Below are positions 17,359 through 26,109 of a DNA stretch of 64,000 nucleotides, piece after piece. Position 1 is the stretch's first letter. The number at the start of each line of letters is the position of its first letter. The notes beneath the pieces were generated by a model, which made no database searches, had not been told where the DNA came from, and saw nothing but the letters and a program-made list of their open reading frames with translations. This DNA comes from Myxococcales bacterium (GTDB lineage: Bacteria > Myxococcota_A > UBA9160 > UBA4427). The translations under genes and the position numbers were made by a program. The DNA lies in the NCBI GenBank assembly GCA_022563535.1, contig JADFNE010000014.1, positions 18,212-82,211 of the forward strand, read 5' to 3'.

Positions 17359-18488
17359 CGGTGCTGATCGACCAGCCGCTGCACGGCGCGTCGGACTTGC
17401 CGTGACAAGAAGCGGAGAAGCTCCGGGTCACGAGCGTCTTCGGCGCTATAGCGCTCGTAGAATCGCAGGGGTTCGCCGTATACGATTTCGTAGGAAACCG
17501 GATAGGGGAGCAGACCTAGCGGACCCAACCACGGGAAGGTCGGAGTGATGGGCAACATGGGCATGCCGAATCGTTTGGCAAATTTGCTGAGGTCGAAGAG
17601 TACGGGCATCTGGTCGTCGCTTCCCACGACTGCAGTCGGGACGATCGGAGCGCCGGCGGCGAGGGATTGTTCGATGAAGCCCACGCGGAAGTCCTGCAAG
17701 CGGTAACGCTCGCTGAAGGGTTTGAGGGCGCCGTTCATGCCTTCCGGGAGCACCATCACGGCCTGACCGCTCGCGAGCAGGTCGGCGAAATTCTCACGGC
17801 TTCCCGTCACCTGTCCGGCCCGAGCGTAGAAGATGTTGACCCACGGCAATGTCCCCGCCCAGCGATCGACCACCGTGCGCGCCAGGCGCGGCGGATCGCA
17901 CTTGAGCAAGAGGTCGGTCACCACCATCGCTGCGTCGAAGGGAAGCACCCCCGCGTGGTTTCCGGCGAGAATCACGGGCCCACGCTTCGGAATGTTCTCG
18001 TGTCCGCAGCTGCGCACGCGAAAGTAGATCCGGTAGAGCGCCGTGAAGATCGGAAGCGTGTTCCGCACGACATCGGCGGAAAGACCAAACCGATCGTAAG
18101 CGGCGTCTCCACCGGCCAGGTGGGCAATCGAGGCGATCCGGCGCCGTTCCTCGTCGCTCAGCAGCCGATCGACCCAACTCGTTCGATCGGGAAGCTCGAC
18201 CTCAGAAAGTTCGGGCACCTCGATCCACTCGCGTTCCTTGACTTGCGTTCGGTTGCGGACCGCAATCGCGGGGCGCCGGGGCGAATCGATTCGAGGCCTG
18301 CGCGCCGCTGGCATGGCGTCGGTCTGACGCAAGAGCAGCATGCCTTCGAGGAAGGGGTCTGGCTCATCTTTGTCGACGGCAAACGGATCAGAGCCGAGTG
18401 CGGGCTTGGGCCGGCGCAGCGCCCGGGGCGCTATGCGGGATTGAGAGTTGGACGAGTGGAGAATGGCAGTGTCGGTTGCATGAGTCAT
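17355..18488 (-). CDS. PlsC-like lysophospholipid/glycerol acyltransferase
   Basis: The 377-aa protein has the acyltransferase signature NHAGVLPFDAAM (NHx4D, near residue 180), the block III-like motif VLPEGMNGALKPFSE, and the C-terminal block with IVPTAVVGSDDQMP. An N-terminal region of about 120 residues rich in Arg/Pro and acidic stretches is probably disordered. The family transfers acyl groups to lysophosphatidic acid or related acceptors at the inner membrane. Proximity to an SDR and a ParA-like ATPase resembles envelope-lipid or storage-lipid clusters in soil bacteria. It starts 46 bp after the ParA gene. Confidence 0.85.
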   Translation of the reverse strand: MTHATDTAILHSSNSQSRIAPRALRRPKPALGSDPFAVDKDEPDPFLEGMLLLRQTDAMPAARRPRIDSPRRPAIAVRNRTQVKEREWIEVPELSEVELPDRTSWVDRLLSDEERRRIASIAHLAGGDAAYDRFGLSADVVRNTLPIFTALYRIYFRVRSCGHENIPKRGPVILAGNHAGVLPFDAAMVVTDLLLKCDPPRLARTVVDRWAGTLPWVNIFYARAGQVTGSRENFADLLASGQAVMVLPEGMNGALKPFSERYRLQDFRVGFIEQSLAAGAPIVPTAVVGSDDQMPVLFDLSKFAKRFGMPMLPITPTFPWLGPLGLLPYPVSYEIVYGEPLRFYERYSAEDARDPELLRFLSRQVRRAVQRLVDQHR

Positions 18489-18534
18489 GAGGGGGGCTCC
18501 TTTCGTCTGGCCAATTGGCCGTCCAACTGTTTTT

Positions 18535-19413
18535 TTAACTCGTGGGTTGTTGCCTCGCTTCGAGTTCCTCGGCGATGGACGCCATTACCTCTGCGCCTCG
18601 ATCCTTGGGCGCGAATTCGATGATCGACAAGCCGCGAGACTGGGCCTCGTCAATTTTCACGTTGTAGCCGACAATGGCCAAAGAGAGTTCTTTCGGGAAG
18701 CGCTGTTCGAGCTTGTTGAGGATTTCGTGAGCGAGTCGAGTGCGGCGATAGAACATCGGGACCACCATCACGAGTTGAAGTCCGGGTTTGTCGTAGCGAC
18801 TGCGCACCATTTCCAGGGTGCGCATCATTTCGGCGCATCCATCGAGGGCGAGAAAGGTGAGGGGGACTGGAACCACCACCTCGTCGACGGCCCGCAGGAT
18901 GTTCAACGTGAGGGGCCCAAAGGACGGGGGTGCATCGAACAGGATGAAGTCGTAGTCCGAGGTGTTGGGGGCTGCGTCGAGGGTCTGGGCCAGGCGGTTC
19001 GTTGCATCCTCGTCGGTCAGCAGCCCCCCAGTCCAATTTGGAAAAAGCGCCAAGGACTTGTTCGCGACGATTACATCGAGGTTCGCAATTCGTGTAGACA
19101 TTGCCGGGAGTGCCCTCGGAAGCGCGTCTCGATCCCCTCGTCGCTCCGAAGCCTTGACGGTTTCGCCCAGGATGCTGTCTACCAAAAGTTCGATCGCGCT
19201 GTGCCGGGGGCGACGCACTTCCAAACCCAGAACCTTGCCGAGTTGCCCCTGCGGGTCCATGTCGATTGCGAGAGTCCGCCGGCCGCGCCGAAGCGCCAAG
19301 TGAGCGGCGACGTTCGCGACAAGAGTCGTCTTGCCGCTGCCTCCTTTTTCATTGATGAAGGCAATTCGACGTGGAATGGGGACCCCCCAATCTGACACAT
19401 CCGGCGAATCCAA
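18535..19413 (-). CDS. ParA/Soj-like AAA ATPase
   Basis: This 292-aa protein has a deviant Walker A motif with two Lys (NEKGGSGKTTLVANVAAHLAL), switch I (DMDPQGQLGKVLGLEV), and Walker B-like FILFDAPPSFGPLTLNILRAVDEVVVPV. This is the MinD/ParA fold, acting as an ATP-dependent surface-patterning switch on the nucleoid or on cargo. There is no ParB neighbour, and no parS-like site is recognisable, so it is an orphan ParA-type protein positioned before an acyltransferase and an SDR. It may position a membrane complex rather than a replicon. Confidence 0.88.
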   Translation of the reverse strand: MDSPDVSDWGVPIPRRIAFINEKGGSGKTTLVANVAAHLALRRGRRTLAIDMDPQGQLGKVLGLEVRRPRHSAIELLVDSILGETVKASERRGDRDALPRALPAMSTRIANLDVIVANKSLALFPNWTGGLLTDEDATNRLAQTLDAAPNTSDYDFILFDAPPSFGPLTLNILRAVDEVVVPVPLTFLALDGCAEMMRTLEMVRSRYDKPGLQLVMVVPMFYRRTRLAHEILNKLEQRFPKELSLAIVGYNVKIDEAQSRGLSIIEFAPKDRGAEVMASIAEELEARQQPTS

Positions 19414-19605
19414 TTAGGTTACTTGAACTAGTAGCCCGCCGTTTTATTCGCCCAGTACTTTCGTAGACGTGACAATGATGATTGTCAACAACGATTTGAA
19501 GCACGGGGCTTTTCCAGGGCACAACTCAAGAGAATTCCGGGTGTGCCATCCATTGCCCACTGCTCTCCCCACACGCGATCGGAGAACGGAAATCGAAAAG
19601 GGAAA

Positions 19606-19634
19606 GGGCCCGCAAACATCTGGTTTGCGAGCCC
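19606..19634 (-). terminator. Rho-independent terminator of etfBA
   Basis: A 12-bp stem with one mismatch (GGGCCCGCAAAC against GTTTGCGAGCCC, loop of about 5 nt) lies 28 bp past the etfA stop. On the minus strand it is followed by a C/T-rich run (CCCTTTCCCTTTTC). Position and polarity fit termination of the minus-strand etfBA transcript. Confidence 0.65.
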
Positions 19635-19662
19635 TGAACTCACGATCGCGTGATCGGAATCG

Positions 19663-20631
19663 TCAACCCTTCGCGGCTGCGACGGCCTCCGTGAGCGCGG
19701 GAACGATATCGAACAAATCGGCCACGATTCCGACATCGGCCACTTCGAAGATCGGCGCGTCGGCGTCCTGGTTGATGGCGACGATGTAGTTCGAACCCTT
19801 CATGCCCACCAGATGCTGGATCGCACCGCTGATGCCGCAGGCGATGTAGAGCTTCGGGGTCACGACCTGACCCGAAGATCCGACCTGGTGCGCGTGGGGG
19901 AGCCAGCCGGCGTCCACCACGGGACGTGAGGCACCCATTGCGCCGCCCAGAGCGTCGGCCAGGGGCAGGATGATCTCCGGGAACTTTTCCGGGTCGCCCA
20001 CACCACGGCCGCCGGACACTACGACATCGGCCTTGGTGAGGTCGATACCGGTGGTCTCACCCATCTTGATCTCGACAAACTTGGCCTTGGATCCGCTCAG
20101 ATCGACGTCCAATTTGTTCACCGCACCGTCCGAAGAACCTGCGAAGGGCTCCATTGCGCCGGGCTGTACGGTGGCGACCGCTGGGCCTGCGACGCTCAGC
20201 TGGGCGTCGAGCTTGCCGTTGAAGATCCGGCGGGTGAGGGTCAGGCCCGAACCGCTGGCTTCGATGTTCGTGCAATCGCTGACGAATGCACAATCGAGTT
20301 TGGCGGCGATGCGCGGGGCGACATCCCAACCCGTCGGCGTGTTGGACAGCAGCACGAGGTCTGCACCAGACGCCTCGACCGCCGCCAGGATGGCGTTCCG
20401 GAAAACTTCGACGCCGTAGTTTGCAGCTTCGGGGGAATCGACCAGATAGGTCTCTCCTCCGCCCTTGCTGGCCAGGTCGCTCGCGATGGCTTCGACGCCA
20501 CTCCCGATCACGAGGCTCTTGACCTCGCGGTCGCTGCCCCCGGCCACTTTATGTGCAAACGCCACCAACTCGAGGCTGGCGTCGCGTAGTTTTCCGTCAT
20601 TGATTTCTGCTACGACGAGAACACTGCTCAT
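19663..20631 (-). CDS. etfA: Electron transfer flavoprotein alpha subunit
   Basis: The start is ATG 20629-20631 (322 aa, MSSVLVVAEINDGKLRDASLELVAFA), because the upstream extension overlaps etfB. ETF carries electrons from acyl-CoA dehydrogenases to ETF:quinone oxidoreductase. The FAD-binding C-terminal domain is clear: VVSGGRGVGDPEKFPEIILPLADALGGAMGASRPVVDAGWLPHAHQVGSSGQVVTPKLYIACGISGAIQHLVGMKGSNYIVAINQDADAPIFEVADVGIVADLF. It lies 22 bp downstream of etfB in an operon. No acyl-CoA dehydrogenase is adjacent. Confidence 0.97.
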   Translation of the reverse strand: MSSVLVVAEINDGKLRDASLELVAFAHKVAGGSDREVKSLVIGSGVEAIASDLASKGGGETYLVDSPEAANYGVEVFRNAILAAVEASGADLVLLSNTPTGWDVAPRIAAKLDCAFVSDCTNIEASGSGLTLTRRIFNGKLDAQLSVAGPAVATVQPGAMEPFAGSSDGAVNKLDVDLSGSKAKFVEIKMGETTGIDLTKADVVVSGGRGVGDPEKFPEIILPLADALGGAMGASRPVVDAGWLPHAHQVGSSGQVVTPKLYIACGISGAIQHLVGMKGSNYIVAINQDADAPIFEVADVGIVADLFDIVPALTEAVAAAKG

Positions 20632-20653
20632 TGTAAATCTCTCTTCCGTCGGC

Positions 20654-21433
20654 TTAGAGAAGCCCGAGCTCTTTGATCTTGGTGATGAGTTGCCCGACGA
20701 CTTCGTCGGTCGATCCTTCGAGGATCTCCGCGCTGTCGCTCTTCGGGGGAACGAAGATCTTTTCGATCTTGGACTTGACCGCACCGGCGCCCGCTTGATC
20801 TGCGACGCCCAGGTCGGCCATGGTCTTCACGTCCAGGGGCTTTTTCTTGGCCTGCATGATGCCCTTGAGCGAGGCGTAGCGGACCTGATTGGCGCCCGTC
20901 TGAATCGCCACGACACAGGGTTGCGGAAGCTCGATGACATCGAGGGCACCGCCTTCGAGTTCGCGTTCAACTTTGACACTGTCACCGACCTCGACATGGA
21001 GCACGCCGGTGGCAGAGGGCATATCGAGCATCTCGGCCAGCATGGCCGGGACTGCGGATGAGTTGCCATCGTCAGACATGAAGCCCGTGAAAATGAGATC
21101 GGGATTTTCTTCTTTTGCGATTGCGGCCAGGATCTTTGCGCAACCGAGCACGTCCGATGCGTCGGCATCCTCGTCGTTTACGTGGATGGCTCGATCTGCG
21201 CCCATGCCAAGCGAGGTTCGCAGGGCCTGGGTGACGCGGTCGGGACCGATGGAAACGACGAACACGTCAGCTTCACCGGCATCCTTGAGTTGAAGCGCCT
21301 GCTCCAACGCGTACGTGTCGTAGCTATTGATTTCGAACTTGATGTTGCTGTCCTGGATCCAGGTGCCGTCGGCGTTGACTTCCAAGCGGGCGTCCTGATG
21401 CGGGACCTGTTTTAGACACACCATGACCTTCAT
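20654..21433 (-). CDS. etfB: Electron transfer flavoprotein beta subunit
   Basis: The 259-aa subunit starts at ATG 21431-21433 (MKVMVCLKQVPHQDARLEVNADGTWI). It has the AMP-binding subunit signature: VKVPxP-like KQVPHQDARLEV, INSYDTYALEQALQLK, and the family-typical IIFTGFMSDDGNSSAVPAMLAEMLDMPSATGVLHVEVGD followed by ELPQPCVVAIQTGANQVRYASLKGIMQAKKKPLDV. It is the first gene of the etfBA operon. The upstream 213 bp (21434-21646) separates it from the hydrolase gene on the same strand and should hold the promoter. Confidence 0.97.
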   Translation of the reverse strand: MKVMVCLKQVPHQDARLEVNADGTWIQDSNIKFEINSYDTYALEQALQLKDAGEADVFVVSIGPDRVTQALRTSLGMGADRAIHVNDEDADASDVLGCAKILAAIAKEENPDLIFTGFMSDDGNSSAVPAMLAEMLDMPSATGVLHVEVGDSVKVERELEGGALDVIELPQPCVVAIQTGANQVRYASLKGIMQAKKKPLDVKTMADLGVADQAGAGAVKSKIEKIFVPPKSDSAEILEGSTDEVVGQLITKIKELGLL

Positions 21434-21646
21434 GGGGGGAAACCTCCGGAGTTGCTGTGATTTTGAACTGGGCTCGCAACGGGTTCGTCCCGGAGCCCTG
21501 AAGAGCGCCGGAACCCTAACGGACGATTCGTGGCATTTCAACGGGGGCCGCAAACTCGCTCAGGAGGCCCCGAGCCAGCACTGCCCAGAGCTTGGGCAGG
21601 GGTGCAAAAGAAAGTCAATTGAGGCTCAGGGGCAGGTCAGATCGCG

Positions 21647-22393
21647 CTAGATCGCGCTGTAGTGCTTGTCGCTCCAATCGAGCAGGTACTGGCAGACCTC
21701 GTCGTAGATCTCGTCGCTGCTGCGCAGCGATTCTCCCGGGACGGCAAAGTTCGCGTCGGCGTCCTGCACACTGCGGATCTCGGTCGTCGTCCCCATGCGG
21801 CGCACGGTCTTGACCAGGGATCCGATGTCGCATTGGTGATCGCGGCTTCCCTGCACGAAGAGCGTGGGAGAGGTAATGCGGTAGAGCTGTTCCGCGCTGA
21901 TGGCCTCCGGCTCGCCTGCCGCGTGCAGTGGGAAGCTGATCAGAAACGTCCCCCCAATGCGAATCTGGCTCGTGGCGATCTGCGCCGCGACTCGAGCTCC
22001 CAGCCCGTGTCCTCCAATGAACACGTGGGCAGGGGAGGTGGTCGGGTCCCGGTGCAGGGCGGCGATTGCCGTGCGGAAGGTGCGGATCAGCATTTCGCCA
22101 GTGTCGGCGCTGGCGGGCTCGCGGGCTTCCGCAAAGGGAAAATTGAAGCGAAGGGTCAGAAACCTTTCGTTGGTCAGCCGGTCTTGCAGGTGTTCGAGCA
22201 AAGGGTGGTGCAGATCGGAATCTGCGTCGTGGGCGATCACCATCGCAATGCGCTGGCAGGTGGGCCACCACTCGGGGATGCCCAGAACAGCCGAAATAGA
22301 CTCGTTCCCGTGAATCGGTGCCACGAGTGGAATTTGCAATTCCTGGAACTGTGCGGTTTGCTCGACCAAGAAGACCCCTCTGGGGGACACCAT
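21647..22393 (-). CDS. Alpha/beta hydrolase-fold protein (KANL3/Tex30-like) lacking the nucleophile Ser
   Basis: This 248-aa protein reads as a Tex30/KANL3-type hydrolase. It has VLGIPEWWPTCQRIAMVIAHDAD at the N-terminus, RFNFPFAEA, RDPTTSPAHVFIGGHGLGARVAAQIA and the late strand PTLFVQGSRDHQCD with its candidate acidic residue. At the nucleophile elbow the usual GxSxG reads GGHGLG, with Gly in place of Ser, so the canonical serine-hydrolase mechanism is not possible. It may be a binding protein or use another nucleophile. It stands alone between etfB and the nuclease gene, on the same strand. Confidence 0.65.
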   Translation of the reverse strand: MVSPRGVFLVEQTAQFQELQIPLVAPIHGNESISAVLGIPEWWPTCQRIAMVIAHDADSDLHHPLLEHLQDRLTNERFLTLRFNFPFAEAREPASADTGEMLIRTFRTAIAALHRDPTTSPAHVFIGGHGLGARVAAQIATSQIRIGGTFLISFPLHAAGEPEAISAEQLYRITSPTLFVQGSRDHQCDIGSLVKTVRRMGTTTEIRSVQDADANFAVPGESLRSSDEIYDEVCQYLLDWSDKHYSAI

Positions 22394-22543
22394 ATAGCAC
22401 GGAATGGCGAAATTAAGTTCACCGGGATGGGAAGGGCGGGGGTTGAGATCGAACCACCCCCCGTGAGCTGCGGCTCTACGATCGCCTGCGCGCCACTTTG
22501 ATCGAGCGACAGCCCGGAGCGGACAGTGGCTTGCGCGACATTC

Positions 22544-23350
22544 TCATTGGGGATGCTCGCGGAAGCAACGTTCGTTGTACTCGCACCAATCACAGAGTTT
22601 GTTGCGTCGTACGGGGAATTCCGTCGCCGCTTCGATGCGGTCGATCAGGCCTCTGGTTTCGCTGCGCAGGGTTTTCAGCTGTTCGGGGGTCCGCGTCGAG
22701 GTTCGCTGCTCCCGGCGCTGCAAGTAGTGCCACACCAGGCGATAGGGTTGTTCTTCTCCGTAGCGCTCGAGCAGTCCCAATTGATAGAGCGCCAGTTGGC
22801 GGTCGTTGTTCAAGTCCTTTTGGGGCGGGACGTAGCGCCCGGTTTTGTAGTCGTGGATTTCAATCGCGCCGTCCGATCCCCGCACAACCCGGTCGATCAC
22901 GCCCCGCATGGCGTAGCCAGTTGATTTGCCGTCATTTTCGTCGCCGTTCTTTTCGCTCTTCTTGTCGCCGAGGTCGAACGTCACCTCTTCTTCGATTCCG
23001 AGCGTCTCGGTGTGATCGAAGGGATGGAAGCGGCGGTAGTAGTACTCGATACAGCGCACGCCCAGGTCGCGGTAGAAGGAAACTGGCGTCCCCTGGCGCA
23101 CGATCTTCACGCGCTTGACGTCGTAGTTTTCGTCCCAGAAAGCGTGGTAGCGGAAGATCACCTGTTCGAGGGAGGGGATCTGACCTTGCCCGACGAATTC
23201 ATACAGCCGCTCGAGGACTTCGTGAACCCGCTTGCCCATGAAAGCCTCGATCCCCTCGCTTTCAGACGGGATCTCGAGGATGTACCTGTACTCGAACTGC
23301 TTGGGGCACTTCTCGAAGCTGGAGAGGCGCGAGTGGCTGTACACTGTCAT
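22544..23350 (-). CDS. PD-(D/E)XK nuclease with Fe-S cluster (Cas4/AddB-C-terminal-like), not CRISPR-associated
   Basis: The 268-aa protein has RecB/Cas4 nuclease motifs: SHSRLSSFEKCPKQFEYRYIL at the N-terminus (first cluster Cys), GVIDRVVRGSDGAIEIHDYKTGR (the active-site D and the D-x-K motif), an NDRQLALYQLGL helix, and the C-terminal Cys triplet CDWCEYNERC completing a 4Fe-4S cluster. Members are exonucleases or DNA-end processing proteins. No helicase, Cas1 or CRISPR array lies in the window, so it is probably a stand-alone housekeeping nuclease, as found in many bacteria. It diverges from cysE by about 210 bp. Confidence 0.88.
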   Translation of the reverse strand: MTVYSHSRLSSFEKCPKQFEYRYILEIPSESEGIEAFMGKRVHEVLERLYEFVGQGQIPSLEQVIFRYHAFWDENYDVKRVKIVRQGTPVSFYRDLGVRCIEYYYRRFHPFDHTETLGIEEEVTFDLGDKKSEKNGDENDGKSTGYAMRGVIDRVVRGSDGAIEIHDYKTGRYVPPQKDLNNDRQLALYQLGLLERYGEEQPYRLVWHYLQRREQRTSTRTPEQLKTLRSETRGLIDRIEAATEFPVRRNKLCDWCEYNERCFREHPQ

Positions 23351-23558
23351 GGCGTCACTCAGAAGAATCGAAAAATGAAAAATAGAAATGAGCTACAGAG
23401 AAGAGGTACTCAATCCGAATCCGGGCTGCCACGCGCGGATGCCGATGTGGCCTCCGAAGGGCCAGGGAGCGGCCCAAGAGCGGTCGCCTGGCGAAGGCGG
23501 GGGTTTTGGGGCGGGCTGCTAGACTTGTCCGACGCGCCAGTGAAGAAAGGATCAGGCG

Positions 23559-24461
23559 ATGACGGGCAAGAACGCAGAAGCAAGGAACGGGCCACGTCTC
23601 GTGGGTGATGACGATCAATTCGAAGGCGTCGTCGAGTCCCTCACCCGGTGCGCAGAAGACGCGCTTTCCCAGGCGGCGTGCGGAGGGATCGTCGATCCCG
23701 CCGAAGCCATTTCCTGGACTGAATTCGCCAAGCGTTTGATCCTGTATCAGCGCGACGAAGAATCCCTGCGCGGCGAAGTACCCGAACTCGCACGAGGGCT
23801 TGCGCAGCTGTTGTGCGAAATCGAGCTGCCGGGGGGGGCTGAACCCAAAGCCCTGACCCGTCAATTCATGAGCAAGTTGGTCGAGGTTCGCAACAAGTTG
23901 GCCCTCGATGTCGAGGCGGCCTACCAGGGTGATCCGGCTTCTCAGAGCTATACCGAGATTGCGGTTTCCTATCCCTCGCTCCAGGCGTTGACAGTCCATC
24001 GCATCGCCCATGAGCTTCACCTCCTGGGCGTGCCCACACTGCCCCGGATCATGAGCGAGTACGCCCACAGCACGACCGGAATCGACATCCACCCCGGAGC
24101 CACGATTGGTTCATACTTCTTTATCGACCACGGAACAGGGGTGGTGATCGGAGAGACCGCCGAAGTGGGCGACCGGGTGCGTCTCTATCAAGGTGTAACC
24201 CTGGGCGCGGCCTCTCTGCGCGACGGTCCATCGCTCCGAGGGCACAAGCGCCACCCGACGGTCGAAGACGATGTCACGATCTATGCAGGCGCCACGATTC
24301 TGGGCGGCGATACGGTGATCGGCGCCGGCAGTGTGATCGGCGGCAACGTCTGGATCACCAGTTCGATCAAGCCGGGCTCGCGAGTGATCGCCGAGGCACC
24401 ACGTCAGGCCGTGCGCGGGGAAGACCCCGCCGCTGCCGCGCAATTGAAGTGGGATATCTGA
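23559..24461 (+). CDS. cysE: Serine O-acetyltransferase (EpsC-like)
   Basis: This enzyme makes O-acetylserine for cysteine biosynthesis, using acetyl-CoA in the cytosol. The 300-aa protein has a helical N-terminal domain (to about residue 150) and the left-handed hexapeptide-repeat domain: [44 protein letters not shown], then [30 protein letters not shown]. The His in the DHGTG loop and the downstream GETAEVG are SAT hallmarks. Its stop overlaps the start of the next gene by 13 bp. Confidence 0.95.
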   Translation: MTGKNAEARNGPRLVGDDDQFEGVVESLTRCAEDALSQAACGGIVDPAEAISWTEFAKRLILYQRDEESLRGEVPELARGLAQLLCEIELPGGAEPKALTRQFMSKLVEVRNKLALDVEAAYQGDPASQSYTEIAVSYPSLQALTVHRIAHELHLLGVPTLPRIMSEYAHSTTGIDIHPGATIGSYFFIDHGTGVVIGETAEVGDRVRLYQGVTLGAASLRDGPSLRGHKRHPTVEDDVTIYAGATILGGDTVIGAGSVIGGNVWITSSIKPGSRVIAEAPRQAVRGEDPAAAAQLKWDI

Positions 24462-24979
24462 ACGTGCGGTATTCGCGCGGGCGTCGCACCGCCTTGCTGT
24501 CGATCGTCGGGGCCGTGCTCGTTTTGGGGTTCTGCGCCGGCACTGCCTCGGCAATCGAAGGCGCTCCCCCGTGGAGCTATGCGATGGCGCATGATCTGAT
24601 GAGCCCGTTTTGCCCGGGGCGCACCCTCGCCGAATGTCCGAGTCCACAGGCGACCGATCTGCGCTTCTGGATCCTCACCCAGGCGGCAGCGGGGGTGAGC
24701 GAAGCGGACGTGCGCATGATGCTTGCGGAGCGCTTTGGCGACGTACTCCTGGCCGCACCGCGGGCGGAGGGTTGGGGACTCACCGCATACGTCGTCCCCA
24801 TCGCGTTCTTCGTGATCGGCGGGCCCGTTGTCGTGCTCATCCTTCGCCGCCTCACGACCGGGAGCCATGCCGCGGCTGCGCTCGGAGCTGAACCGGTCAG
24901 CGTCAACGACTCCGCCAGTGACTCCGTCATCGATCCAGATCTGGAGCGACAACTGGAGAGCGAACTCGGAGACTACTGA
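24449..24979 (+). CDS. CcmH-like cytochrome c biogenesis protein
   Basis: The start is GTG 24449 (176 aa). Features: an N-terminal export/membrane segment ([27 protein letters not shown]), the Cys-containing loop [15 protein letters not shown] (the C-x-n-C variant seen in CcmH/CycL-type thiol proteins), [30 protein letters not shown], and a C-terminal membrane helix ([23 protein letters not shown]). CcmH chaperones apocytochrome c for heme attachment in the periplasm. No other ccm genes are here, so it is isolated from its usual cluster. It overlaps the cysE 3' end. Confidence 0.75.
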   Translation: MGYLNVRYSRGRRTALLSIVGAVLVLGFCAGTASAIEGAPPWSYAMAHDLMSPFCPGRTLAECPSPQATDLRFWILTQAAAGVSEADVRMMLAERFGDVLLAAPRAEGWGLTAYVVPIAFFVIGGPVVVLILRRLTTGSHAAAALGAEPVSVNDSASDSVIDPDLERQLESELGDY

Positions 24980-24982
24980 TTG

Positions 24983-26038
24983 ATGGCACAGTCAGAGTTC
25001 TTCTTTCGCATCAGTCCAGACCGGGTACTCGAGGCGGTCGAATCCGAAGGCTTTCAGACGACAGGCCATTGCATGGCACTGAACGCCCTGGAAAACCGGG
25101 TCTACGACGTGCGTCTCGAAGAAGGAAACCCGGTCGTGATCAAGTTCTACCGACCCGGACGCTGGAGTCGGGAGACCATCCTCGACGAACACCGGATGCT
25201 CTTTGCCCTGCGCGACGCAGAAATTCCCGTGTGTGCGCCCTTGGTCTTCGACGACGGCGAAACCGTGCACGAGATTGAAGACATTTTCTATGCCATCTGG
25301 CCGCGGACTGGGGGGCGCTCGCCCGACGAACTCGCCGACCACGAGGTCGACGTGCTGGGCCGGCTGCTCGCACGCATTCACAACACGGGTGCGGCGACTC
25401 AAATAAAGCATCGTCCAACCCTCGATGCCGCAACCCTTCCCCTGGCATCGCTTTCGCTGCTTGAAGACCGTGGCTTTCTGCCTCCGAGCGTCGCCAAACG
25501 CTACCGCGAGGTCGTCGAAGCGGTGGTCAGCGTGTACGAAGAACGCGTCGGCGGAATTGAACTGCTTCCAATTCACGGGGATTGCCACCGCGGCAACATC
25601 CTGCGCAACGACGCGGGTTGGTCCTTTCTCGATTTCGACGACATGATGATCGGCCCAGCGGTGCACGATGTCTGGATGATGATCCCGGGGCGCGACATCG
25701 AGGCGCACCGCCAGCGCGATCGCCTGGTCGAAGCCTACGAACAATTTCGTCCCTTCGACCACCGCAGTTTCGAGTTGATCGAACCCCTGCGCGCTTTCCG
25801 CTTCATCTTCTACGCCGGTTGGATCGCCAAGCGCTGGGAGGATCCGGCGTTCCCCGACGCATTCCCCCATTTCGGAACTGAGGAGTACTGGCAAAACGAA
25901 ACGGCCGATCTCGAAGAGCAGTTCGATCTGATTGAATCCGGCGACGATGTGTTCGAGGAGGGCGACGCCCGGGCGGCGGCTTCGGAAAGCGAGGCCGAGG
26001 GGGGACTCACGAACAAGGATTTTTTCTGGGATCTTTGA
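24983..26038 (+). CDS. srkA: Stress response kinase A-like (SrkA/RdoA/YihE)
   Basis: The 351-aa protein (ATG at 24983, 4 bp after the previous gene) belongs to the aminoglycoside-phosphotransferase-like kinases. Features: N-lobe with the Lys of NPVVIKFYRPGRWSRETILDEHRMLFAL, catalytic loop IHGDCHRGNILRN (HGDxHxxN) and the metal-binding FLDFDD. The C-terminus is acidic (DVFEEGDARAAASESEAEGG). In enterobacteria SrkA counteracts MazEF and protects from stress by phosphorylating proteins. The tight spacing to ccmH-like and cysE suggests an operon. Confidence 0.92.
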   Translation: MAQSEFFFRISPDRVLEAVESEGFQTTGHCMALNALENRVYDVRLEEGNPVVIKFYRPGRWSRETILDEHRMLFALRDAEIPVCAPLVFDDGETVHEIEDIFYAIWPRTGGRSPDELADHEVDVLGRLLARIHNTGAATQIKHRPTLDAATLPLASLSLLEDRGFLPPSVAKRYREVVEAVVSVYEERVGGIELLPIHGDCHRGNILRNDAGWSFLDFDDMMIGPAVHDVWMMIPGRDIEAHRQRDRLVEAYEQFRPFDHRSFELIEPLRAFRFIFYAGWIAKRWEDPAFPDAFPHFGTEEYWQNETADLEEQFDLIESGDDVFEEGDARAAASESEAEGGLTNKDFFWDL

Positions 26039-26109
26039 TCTTCCCGCCCCCCACTCGCTACAATCTCCCCGCAAAATAGTCCGTGAACACCAACGGGAAA
26101 GTCACGTTC

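Noticed and set aside
18535..19413. Plasmid or phage partition locus around the ParA-like gene
   Set aside because: There is no ParB, no parS-like site and no replication gene; the neighbours are lipid-metabolism genes.
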